From an uncultured Ectothiorhodospiraceae bacterium (lineage in GTDB: Bacteria > Pseudomonadota > Gammaproteobacteria > Nevskiales > Oceanococcaceae), in NCBI GenBank assembly GCA_937141935.1, contig CAKZQS010000014.1:41875-105874 (forward strand): 64,000 nucleotides of DNA, written 5' to 3'. Position numbers and translations under genes: made by a program. The notes beneath the pieces were generated by a model that was not told the origin of the DNA, did not search any database, and saw only the letters and a list, made by a program, of their open reading frames with translations. Positions 32,092-39,065 of the stretch are shown here, piece after piece (position 1 is the first letter of the stretch; each line of letters opens with the position of its first letter).

Positions 32092-32592
32092 CTAGGCGCC
32101 GCCCTTTTTCGCCGCTGAGTCGGGCGCCGGGTCGGCCGCCGAGGCGGTTGCGGTTTCGACCGCGGGCTTGGCCTTGGAGTCGCTCGCAGGTTCCGTCGCA
32201 GATTCGGTCGCTGCGTCTTTCGCAGGCTCGGTCGGCGCCTTCGCGGCGGCCTTGGCCGACGCCGCGCTGGCAGTCTTGGCGGTCGCCGCCCCGCCCTCGT
32301 CCGCCGCCTTGCGCTTGGCCCGCGCCCGGCGCGCCTCCTTGGGATCGGCAATCAGGGGCCGGTAGATCTCCACCCGATCGCCGTCGCGCAGCGCCGAATC
32401 GGCCGTCGCGGCCTTGTTCCAGATACCCAGCTGCAGCGGCTCGGGCAGCCCGCCGGGCACCTTGGCCGCCAGGCCCGAGCGCTCGACGGCATCGGCAGCG
32501 CTGGCCGAGGCGGGCACCGACAGCGTCAGCAGCCACTGCCGCTCCGGCAGCGCGTAGCAGACCTCGACGCGAATCCAGTCATTCTCCGACAT
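32092..32592 (-). CDS. rnfH: RnfH family ubiquitin-like protein with a long C-terminal tail
   Basis: A small beta-grasp protein (UPF0125/RnfH, also called RatB). The first 95 residues have the family pattern IRVEVCYALPERQWLLTLSV, LQLGIWNKAATADSALRDGD and RVEIYRPLIADPKEARRARA. The remaining roughly 70 residues are a low-complexity Ala/Lys/Thr/Glu/Asp/Ser tail, longer than in most homologues (about 100 residues). Function is unknown; the name comes from proximity to rnf genes in some genomes. It overlaps the transporter gene upstream by 14 nt. Confidence 0.9.
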   Translation of the reverse strand: MSENDWIRVEVCYALPERQWLLTLSVPASASAADAVERSGLAAKVPGGLPEPLQLGIWNKAATADSALRDGDRVEIYRPLIADPKEARRARAKRKAADEGGAATAKTASAASAKAAAKAPTEPAKDAATESATEPASDSKAKPAVETATASAADPAPDSAAKKGGA

Positions 32593-33916
32593 AGGGGGAG
32601 GCGATCCAGAAGTTCCACAGGATTTCGGCCGCCCCGCTGATGTGCAACAGCACCAGCAGCAGCCAGAAGCGCGCAGGATAGCGCCAGTAGAGATACAGCG
32701 GGGCCGCCAGTGGCAGCGGTAGTCGCTGCGACCACAGCATCGGGCCGGGCGGCAGCCCGCGGCTGATGACGCCGGTCATCAGGATGGCCGCCAGGGGCAG
32801 CAGCACGCGCGAGACCATCGCGCTGAGGTTCTGGCTCAGCGCCCAGCGCGGCGAATCCAGCGGCTGCTGCCAGCCCCAGTACAGGCCCAGGCTCAGCGCC
32901 ACGCCGGCCGCACCGACCAGCGCCGCCGCCCACAGCACGCGGCCGCCGAGCAGCGTCTCGAGGCTGTGACGCACGACATCGGCCAGCACCCGGGCGCTGA
33001 GCCACAACACGACCAGCGCGACGAGGATGGCGCCCAGACGGGCCTGCGGCCGCAGGGTCTCGGCGTCGAACAGCGCCAGCAGTTGCGGCAGGCCCGGCGG
33101 GTGGGTCGCCAGCGCGGCGCCCAGCTCGGCGTACCAGCCCACCATGCCCAGCGCCCACAGGCTCAGCCCCAGACACAGACCCAGCGCCAGGCGGGTCAGG
33201 CCGCGCGCGGGCTGGGCATCCTGCCGCGGCAGCCGTGCGCAGGCGGTGTAGAACACGCCCAGCGCCGCGTGGCTGCTGAGAACGCCCAGGCTGAAACCCG
33301 TCAGCAGCGCCAGCAGGCGCTCGCCCAGGCCCTGCTCCGCGACGTCCCACAGCGCGGCCTCGCTGCGGCTCAGATGCATCGTCCCCAGCAGCACCAGCAC
33401 GGTGGCGGCGATGGTGCCCACGCGGCTGCAGTAATGCAGCCAATGGCTGCCGCGAAACGCGCGCCGCCCCTCGGCCGAGGGCCAGACCGCCAGCGCCCAG
33501 AACAGCCCCAGCAGCAGCAGGGCCCGCGGGCCCAGCGCGGCAAAGCTCCACGCGGCGGCCTGCTCGGGCGCCGACACCGCCTGCGCGGCCTGGCTGGCCA
33601 CCGCAACGGCGCCCAGCGCCGCCAGCGCGGCGAGCAGCAGGACCACCACCAGTACCAGGCCGGTGGCCACATTCCAGCCCGCGTGCAGATGCCCACGGCG
33701 CACATGGGCCGAGATGGCGGTCAGCAGCGGCGCGCCATGCAGCCGCCACAGCGTGGCCTCGGCGAGGTACAGCGGCAGCGCCAGCAGCCACAGTGCGGCC
33801 AGAAAGCCCCAGAGCACGCCGAGGCCCTGCAGCGCCACAGCGGGGGCCAGCAGCGCGAACGCACCGATGCCGCCAATGGCCGCGCTGAGCCGCACGGCTT
33901 GCAGCGCTACACTCAT
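32579..33916 (-). CDS. Sodium-dependent (NSS/SNF-type) transporter-like membrane protein
   Basis: A 445-residue integral membrane protein with about 11 hydrophobic segments spread along its length. The N-terminal RLSAAIGGIGAFALLAPAVA and the LALPLYLAEATLWRLHG segment resemble the first two helices of neurotransmitter:sodium symporters, where GI-P-L--E--LG is usual, but the canonical GNIWRFP motif is absent. The substrate is unknown. The start at 33916 is chosen at the first hydrophobic block; a longer frame overlaps smpB antisense. It lies between rnfH and smpB, where many relatives carry ratA. Confidence 0.65.
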   Translation of the reverse strand: MSVALQAVRLSAAIGGIGAFALLAPAVALQGLGVLWGFLAALWLLALPLYLAEATLWRLHGAPLLTAISAHVRRGHLHAGWNVATGLVLVVVLLLAALAALGAVAVASQAAQAVSAPEQAAAWSFAALGPRALLLLGLFWALAVWPSAEGRRAFRGSHWLHYCSRVGTIAATVLVLLGTMHLSRSEAALWDVAEQGLGERLLALLTGFSLGVLSSHAALGVFYTACARLPRQDAQPARGLTRLALGLCLGLSLWALGMVGWYAELGAALATHPPGLPQLLALFDAETLRPQARLGAILVALVVLWLSARVLADVVRHSLETLLGGRVLWAAALVGAAGVALSLGLYWGWQQPLDSPRWALSQNLSAMVSRVLLPLAAILMTGVISRGLPPGPMLWSQRLPLPLAAPLYLYWRYPARFWLLLVLLHISGAAEILWNFWIASPYVGE

Positions 33917-34016
33917 CGGCGGGGCAATGCTTTCACTCTGAGGTGACCCTGACTCTCCACTCGAATCCGGCGTCGGCGGGCAAAGCCCGGCGGCGCGCCT
34001 GTCAGCCGCAGCCATC

Positions 34017-34490
34017 ATGAGCAAAAAGAAGAAATCGACGCAAGCCGGGCGCCTGATTGCCCAAAATCGCAAGGCGCGGCACCAGTACAGCATCGAGGAG
34101 GATTTCGAGGCCGGGATTTCGCTGCTGGGCTGGGAGGTCAAGGCGCTGCGCGACGGCCGCGCCAATATTGCCGAGGCCTACGTGCGCATCGAGCGCGGCG
34201 AGGCCTGGCTGATCGGCGCGCAGATCCAGGCGCTGCCCACCTCCTCGACCCATGTCGTGCCCGAGCCCAACCGGCAGCGCAAGCTGCTGATGCACGGTCG
34301 CGAAATCCGCCAGCTGATCGGCAAGACCGAGCGCGCCGGCTACACGCTGGTGCCGCTGGACATGCACTGGAGCCGTGGCCGGGCCAAGGTGCAGGTGGGT
34401 GTGGGCCGCGGCAAGAAGCAGCACGACAAGCGCCAGGACATCAAGCAGCGCGACTGGGCGCGCGACAAGGCGCGGCTGTTGCGCCACTGA
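34017..34490 (+). CDS. smpB: SsrA-binding protein SmpB
   Basis: SmpB binds tmRNA and is needed for trans-translation. The 157-residue protein has the conserved [60 protein letters not shown], and the basic C-terminal tail [18 protein letters not shown]. It converges on the permuted ssrA gene, whose terminator lies about 90 nt after the smpB stop. Confidence 0.98.
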   Translation: MSKKKKSTQAGRLIAQNRKARHQYSIEEDFEAGISLLGWEVKALRDGRANIAEAYVRIERGEAWLIGAQIQALPTSSTHVVPEPNRQRKLLMHGREIRQLIGKTERAGYTLVPLDMHWSRGRAKVQVGVGRGKKQHDKRQDIKQRDWARDKARLLRH

Positions 34491-34576
34491 GAACCGGCGC
34501 GCGTCGCCCCGGCCCATGCCGGTGGCGGCGCCGCTGGGCCACCACCCCCCAGAAAGCCGGCTGGCGCCAGAAACAA

Positions 34577-34600
34577 GGAAGCCCGCTTGCGCGGGCTTCC
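34577..34600 (-). terminator. Intrinsic terminator of the ssrA transcript
   Basis: ggaagcccgc (34577-34586) and gcgggcttcc (34591-34600) form a perfect 10-bp stem with a 4-nt loop. On the minus strand it is followed by TTGTTT. It ends the tmRNA transcript and could also stop smpB transcription from the other side, although no T-run follows on the plus strand. Confidence 0.85.
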
Positions 34601-34604
34601 AGGG

Positions 34605-34829
34605 TCTTGGTTAACAAGGGCGACAGCCCCCGGAGGTTAGGCCGCGAGGGCCACCTCGAAGTTGTCATCATTGGCAACTATTGGTTTTGCGCGATTTACG
34701 GTCGTCGCCTACCGGGCTGCCTCTTGCGCTACTGCATGCCGTCGAGCCTATTTCACCCCCAAAGTGGTGGAGGTGGCGGGTACCGCCCCCGCGTCCGACA
34801 TGCCCTCACGCGCGAGGGATTACAGCCAT
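34605..34829 (-). ncRNA. ssrA: Transfer-messenger RNA, circularly permuted (two-piece)
   Basis: tmRNA rescues stalled ribosomes with SmpB. Read on the minus strand, the acceptor piece comes first (34829 to 34765). It has a hairpin CCCTC/GAGGG, then GGACGCGGG, and the acceptor end CACCTCCACCA with encoded CCA. Four bases (CTTT, 34764-34761) separate it from the coding piece, which begins GGGGGTG at 34760, runs through GGCTCGACGG (the tmRNA D-loop-like motif), and reaches ATAGT-T-GCC and the tag frame. GGGGGTG pairs with CACCTCC to form the 7-bp acceptor stem, with one G.U pair. Also, 34720-34715 (GCAGCC) can pair with 34827-34822 (GGCTGT) as helix P2 between the pieces. In a one-piece tmRNA the order would be reversed. 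The coding-piece 3' end is approximate. The T-loop is unusual. Confidence 0.95.
34637..34675 (-). other. tmRNA tag reading frame (ANDDNFEVALAA)
   Basis: Thirteen codons, GCC at 34675 to TAA at 34637, encode ANDDNFEVALAA. The AND start and ALAA end are classic proteolysis-tag features recognised by ClpXP-type proteases. The resume codon is preceded by ATAGTT, matching the ATAGTC determinant before the E. coli resume codon. Confidence 0.97.
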
Positions 34830-34835
34830 GCCCCC

Positions 34836-34864
34836 ATCGTAGGGGTGCGCGGGCGGGTTTTCAA
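34836..34864 (-). promoter_or_regulatory. Sigma-70 promoter of ssrA
   Basis: TTGAAA (34864-34859) and TACGAT (34841-34836) are separated by exactly 17 nt on the minus strand. The predicted start, about 34829, falls right at the beginning of the acceptor piece, independently supporting the permuted gene limits. Confidence 0.85.
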
Positions 34865-35047
34865 GGCCCCGCAAGGCTTTGCGGGCCGAAGATCACGCCC
34901 TTGTCGCCATGCCCGGCGAGACTGCGTGGGTTCTGGCCGGCGGGGTTATGCCGGCTGAGGCCGATGAGGGTGTGGGCGCTTGTGTTTTTGTGCGGTGCAG
35001 CATACACTGCAGGTCGGGGTTTTCTGCAATGGAGTGCTTGGAAAACC

Positions 35048-35479
35048 ATGCCAAACAACGACAAGAATGCCGCGCCCAGCATTGACATCATCGGCGATCT
35101 GACCGTGTTTCAGTATCCCGATGGGCGCACCAGCCTGCTGCGCGGCGCCGCGCGCGAGGACTTGCCTGCGCGTCTCGCGCCCCCGGCGCCCAGCACGCTG
35201 CCGCTGCCCGCCACGACCGCCTCCACGCCGGCGCTCAGCGGGGCCTGGCAGCTGCTCGCGGTCGCCGTCGCGGCGGCCAGCACGCTGTGGCCACCGCGGC
35301 GCCGTGAGGCCGCGGCCCAGGCCGGTCCGGCGGGCCGCTGGTCGGCGCGCCTGCGGCGTGCGCTGCGCCGTCTCCCCCGGCGCCGGGGCTCGCGTACACT
35401 GCCCGCTTCGAGGAGACAAATGACCGTGTGCACTGATGGACGATGCACCCCAGGAGCGCCTGCGCCTCCATATTCCTGA
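35048..35479 (+). CDS. Hypothetical protein with one membrane segment
   Basis: A 143-residue predicted protein, not recognised. The N-terminus PSIDIIGDLTVFQYPDGRTS looks like folded protein sequence. It is followed by a Pro/Ala-rich linker, one hydrophobic segment (SGAWQLLAVAVAAASTLW) and a long arginine-rich tail. It starts at ATG 35048 with GGA upstream. The last 44 nt overlap the start of the E1alpha gene in another frame, so the true end may matter for coupling to the bkd operon. A TTGTGT/ATACAC promoter-like pair lies upstream around 34980-35010. Confidence 0.5.
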   Translation: MPNNDKNAAPSIDIIGDLTVFQYPDGRTSLLRGAAREDLPARLAPPAPSTLPLPATTASTPALSGAWQLLAVAVAAASTLWPPRRREAAAQAGPAGRWSARLRRALRRLPRRRGSRTLPASRRQMTVCTDGRCTPGAPAPPYS

Positions 35480-36674
35480 GCCCAAGGTCCGGCCCGGAGC
35501 GACGCCGGACTTTTCCGATATCGAGGTGCCCGAAGCGGGCATCCTGGATCGGCCGCCGATCGACGCCGACGACCAGACGCTGCACGACTTCGCCTTCGCG
35601 ATGATCCGCGTGCTCGACGAGGAGCACCGCGCCGTTGGCGACTGGAATCCGCACCTGGACGCCGACACGCTGCGCCGGGGCCTGCGCTACATGCTGCATA
35701 CCCGCCTCTTCGACGAGGCGATGCTGCGCTGCCAGCGCCAGGGCAAGACCAGCTTCTACATGAAGTGCACCGGCGAGGAGGCGGTGGCCGTCGCCCAGGC
35801 CATGGCCCACCGGCCCGACGACATGTTCTTTCCCAGCTATCGCCAGCAGGGCCTGCTGGTGGCGCGGGACTGGCCGCTGGTCGACCTGATGTGCCAGATC
35901 TTCAACAACCCCAAGGATCGCACCCGCGGCCGGCAGTTGCCGGTGCTGTACAGCGCGCGCGACGCCAACTTCTTTTCGATCTCGGGCAACCTCGGCACAC
36001 AGTACCCGCAGGCCGTGGGCTGGGCGATGGCCAGCGCCTACAAGCACGATTCGCGCATTGCCGCCGCCTGGGTGGGTGATGGCACCACCGCCGAGGCCGA
36101 CTTCCATCACGCGTTGACCTTCGCCACCGTCTACCAGGCGCCGGTGATCCTGAACGTGGTCAACAACCAGTGGGCCATCTCCTCCTACCAGGGCATCGCC
36201 GGCGGCGAGCAAAGCACCTTCGCCTCGCGGGCCGTGGGCTACGGGCTGCCCGGGCTGCGCGTGGACGGCAACGACTTTCTGGCCGTCTACGGCGCCACCC
36301 AGTGGGCCTGCGAGCGCGCCCGCAGCAACGCCGGCCCGACGCTGATCGAAACCTTCACCTATCGCGCGGCCGCCCACTCCACCAGCGACGACCCCAGCGG
36401 CTACCGCCCGGCCAATGAGGAGCAGGCCTGGCCGCTGGGCGACCCCATCGAGCGCCTCAAGCAGCATCTGATTACGCTCGGCGAATGGGACGAAGAGCGC
36501 CACGAGGCGCTGACCGAGGAGCTGCGCGCCGCGGTCAAGGCCGACCTGAAAACGGCCGAGAGCTACGGCACGCTGGGCACGCTGCCCGACGAGCCGCGCT
36601 CGATGTTCGACGACGTCTTCAAGGAGCTGCCCTGGCATCTGCGCGAGCAGCGCGACGAGATGGAGAAGCTGTAG
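35436..36674 (+). CDS. bkdA1: Branched-chain 2-oxoacid dehydrogenase E1 alpha subunit
   Basis: E1alpha of the complex that oxidatively decarboxylates the 2-oxo acids of valine, leucine and isoleucine. The 412-residue protein has the bkd-type N-terminus (LHIPEPKVRPGATPDFS), TGEEAVAVAQAMA, FPSYRQQGLLVARDWPLVDL, and the thiamine diphosphate motif GDGTTAEADFHHALTFATVY followed by NNQWAISSYQG (about residues 211-249). The long N-terminus and the phosphoserine-loop-like YRAAAHSTSDDPSGYRP region favour a branched-chain rather than pyruvate substrate. It is followed by E1beta with a TAGTG overlap. Confidence 0.93.
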   Translation: MDDAPQERLRLHIPEPKVRPGATPDFSDIEVPEAGILDRPPIDADDQTLHDFAFAMIRVLDEEHRAVGDWNPHLDADTLRRGLRYMLHTRLFDEAMLRCQRQGKTSFYMKCTGEEAVAVAQAMAHRPDDMFFPSYRQQGLLVARDWPLVDLMCQIFNNPKDRTRGRQLPVLYSARDANFFSISGNLGTQYPQAVGWAMASAYKHDSRIAAAWVGDGTTAEADFHHALTFATVYQAPVILNVVNNQWAISSYQGIAGGEQSTFASRAVGYGLPGLRVDGNDFLAVYGATQWACERARSNAGPTLIETFTYRAAAHSTSDDPSGYRPANEEQAWPLGDPIERLKQHLITLGEWDEERHEALTEELRAAVKADLKTAESYGTLGTLPDEPRSMFDDVFKELPWHLREQRDEMEKL

Positions 36675-37687
36675 TGGCGCGGATGAACATGATCCAGGCC
36701 ATCAACTCGGCGCTGGATATCTGCATGAGCCGCGACCCCGACGTGCTGGTCTTCGGCGAGGACGTGGGCTATTTCGGCGGCGTATTCCGCTGCACCGCGG
36801 GCCTGCAAAAGAAATACGGCAAGACGCGCTGCTTCGACACCCCGATCTCCGAGGGCGGCATGCTGGGCGCCGCCGTGGGCATGGGCGTCTACGGCCTGCG
36901 CCCGGTGGCCGAGATCCAGTTTGCCGATTACATCTACCCGGCCTTCGACCAGCTGGTGTCGGAGCTGGCCCGCCTGCGCCACCGCAGTGCTGGCGAGTTC
37001 CATGCGCCGGTGACGGTGCGCACACCCTGCGGCGGCGGCATCTTTGGTGGCCAGACCCACAGCCAGAGCCCGGAGGGCGTGTTCACCCACGTCTGCGGCT
37101 TGAAAACCGTGATGCCGTCGAACCCCTTCGACGCCAAGGGCCTGCTGATCGCGGCCATCGAGGACGATGACCCGGTGGTGTTCTTCGAGCCCAAGCGCAT
37201 CTACAACGGCCCCTTCGACGGCCACCACGACAAGCCGCTGCAGCCCTGGGGCAAGCACCCGATGGGCGAGGTACCCGAGGAGCATTACCGCATCGAGCTG
37301 GGCCGGGCCAATGTGGTGCGCGAGGGCGCCGACTGCACGATCCTGTGCTACGGCACGATGGTGCACGTGGCGCTGGCCGGCGCCGAGGAGGCGCATGTCG
37401 ATGCCGAGGTCGTCGATTTGCGCACGCTGCTGCCGGTCGACATGGAGACCATCGAGGCCTCGGTCAAAAAGACCGGCCGCTGCCTGATCCTGCACGAGGC
37501 CACCAAGACCTCGGGCTACGGCGCCGAGCTGCTCTCGCTGGTCCAGGAGCATTGCTTCTGGCACCTGGAGGCGCCGATCCAGCGCGTTACCGGCTGGGAT
37601 ACGCCCTACCCGCATGCCTTCGAATGGCATTACTTTCCCGGCCCGGCCCGCTTGGCCAAGGCCCTGACCCGGCTGATGGAGGACTGA
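36674..37687 (+). CDS. bkdA2: Branched-chain 2-oxoacid dehydrogenase E1 beta subunit
   Basis: E1beta pairs with the preceding E1alpha as a heterotetramer. The 337-residue protein starts (GTG) MARMNMIQAINSALD-like, then GEDVGYFGGVFRCTAGL, FDTPISEGGMLGAAVGMGVYGL and GGIFGGQTHSQSPEGVFTHV, all bkd-type. The GTG at 36674 overlaps the upstream TAG; an internal ATG at 36683 would remove three residues. Its stop overlaps the E2 start (TGATG). Confidence 0.94.
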   Translation: MARMNMIQAINSALDICMSRDPDVLVFGEDVGYFGGVFRCTAGLQKKYGKTRCFDTPISEGGMLGAAVGMGVYGLRPVAEIQFADYIYPAFDQLVSELARLRHRSAGEFHAPVTVRTPCGGGIFGGQTHSQSPEGVFTHVCGLKTVMPSNPFDAKGLLIAAIEDDDPVVFFEPKRIYNGPFDGHHDKPLQPWGKHPMGEVPEEHYRIELGRANVVREGADCTILCYGTMVHVALAGAEEAHVDAEVVDLRTLLPVDMETIEASVKKTGRCLILHEATKTSGYGAELLSLVQEHCFWHLEAPIQRVTGWDTPYPHAFEWHYFPGPARLAKALTRLMED

Positions 37688-39027
37688 TGTCGCGCTATTC
37701 CTTCAAGCTGCCCGACATCGGCGAAGGCATCGCCGAGGCGGAAATCGCCGAATGGCATGTGGCCCTGGGCGACGTCGTCGAAGAGGACCAGACGCTGGTC
37801 GACGTGTTGACCGACAAGGCCGCGGTGGACATCTCCAGCCCGGTCAGCGGCAAGGTGGTCGAGCTCTGCGGCGCCGCCGGCGACAAGGTCGCAGTGGGCG
37901 GTGTGCTGATTGTCTTCGAGACCGATGCCCACGCCGGCGCCAACGCCGACGCGAACCCCGACGCGGCGGCCGAGCCCGGGGGCGGCGCCGCGCCGGCGGC
38001 CAAGGAGTCGGCGCCCGCGGAGTCGGCAAACGCGGAATCGCCAAACGCAAAATCGGTATCCCAGGAAGCCGCGTCCGCGGCGCAGGACGCCACGCCGCCG
38101 GGCGCCGCACAGGCGGCCTCCGGCGACAAGGTGCTCGCCTCCCCTGCCGTGCGCCGGCGGGCGCGTGAGGCCGGGCTGGACCTGGGCCAGGTCGCCGGCA
38201 CCGGGCCGATGGGCCGCGTGCGCCAGGCCGATCTGGATGCCGCACTGAAGCTGGGCGGCAGCACGCCCGCCGCGCCGGTAGGCAGTACGCCGGCCGCCCA
38301 GGCCCCGCGGGCGCCGGTCACGCCGCCGCCACAGGCCCGCAGCCAGAAGATCATCGGCCTGCGGCGCAAGATCGCCGAGGCGATGACGGCCAGCTACCAG
38401 CGCATCCCGCACTTCTCCTACGTCGAGGAGATCGACGTCACCGAGCTGCTGCGGCTGCGCGAGCGCCTGAATGCCGAGCGCCGCGAGGGCCAGCCGAAGC
38501 TGTCGCTGCTGCCCTTCCTGGGGCTCGCGCTGTGCCGCGTGCTGCCGGATTACCCGCAGGCCAATGCGGTCTTCGATGACGCCAACGAGACGCTGCACGA
38601 ATCCGCCGGCGTACACCTGGGCATCGCCACGCAAACCGAGCAGGCGCTGATGGTGCCGGTCGTCGCGGATGCCCAGCAGCGCGACCTCTGGAGCCTGGCC
38701 CAGGGCATCGACGAGGTGGTGGCCGCGGCCCGCAGCGGCCGCGCCAAGCGCGAGCAGCTCTCGGGCTCGACGATCACGATCACCAGCCTGGGCAAGCTCG
38801 GCGGGCTGGTGTCCACGCCGATCATCAACGCGCCCGAAGTCGCGATCATCGGTGTCAACAAGATCCGCGAGCAGCTGTCGCTGGAGGGCGGCCAGCTGCA
38901 ATCGCGGCAGGTGATGAACCTGTCCTCGTCCTTTGACCACCGCATCGTCGACGGCCACCAGGCCGCCTCGCTGGTGCAGGCCCTGAAGCGCCGGCTGGAG
39001 CACCCGGCGCTGCTGTTCATGCCCTAA
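37687..39027 (+). CDS. bkdB: Dihydrolipoamide acyltransferase E2 of the branched-chain complex
   Basis: E2 core of the complex. The 446-residue protein has one lipoyl domain (LPDIGEGIAEAEIAEWHVAL, lipoylated Lys in DVLTDKAAVDI), an Ala/Asn/Glu-rich linker with asn-ala-glu-ser type repeats (about residues 80-135), a peripheral subunit-binding domain (LASPAVRRRAREAGLDLGQV), and a catalytic domain ending in MNLSSSFDHRIVDGHQAASL with the active-site His. No E3 (lpd) gene follows; a shared E3 from elsewhere must serve. Confidence 0.94.
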   Translation: MSRYSFKLPDIGEGIAEAEIAEWHVALGDVVEEDQTLVDVLTDKAAVDISSPVSGKVVELCGAAGDKVAVGGVLIVFETDAHAGANADANPDAAAEPGGGAAPAAKESAPAESANAESPNAKSVSQEAASAAQDATPPGAAQAASGDKVLASPAVRRRAREAGLDLGQVAGTGPMGRVRQADLDAALKLGGSTPAAPVGSTPAAQAPRAPVTPPPQARSQKIIGLRRKIAEAMTASYQRIPHFSYVEEIDVTELLRLRERLNAERREGQPKLSLLPFLGLALCRVLPDYPQANAVFDDANETLHESAGVHLGIATQTEQALMVPVVADAQQRDLWSLAQGIDEVVAAARSGRAKREQLSGSTITITSLGKLGGLVSTPIINAPEVAIIGVNKIREQLSLEGGQLQSRQVMNLSSSFDHRIVDGHQAASLVQALKRRLEHPALLFMP

Positions 39028-39065
39028 GGCCGCGCCCGCGCGGCATCGCCCCCGGAGAGCTGACG

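Noticed and set aside
34765..34829. A decayed tRNA gene near smpB
   Set aside because: The CCA end and T-arm look tRNA-like, but there is no anticodon arm. The following coding piece with a tag frame shows it is the acceptor piece of tmRNA.
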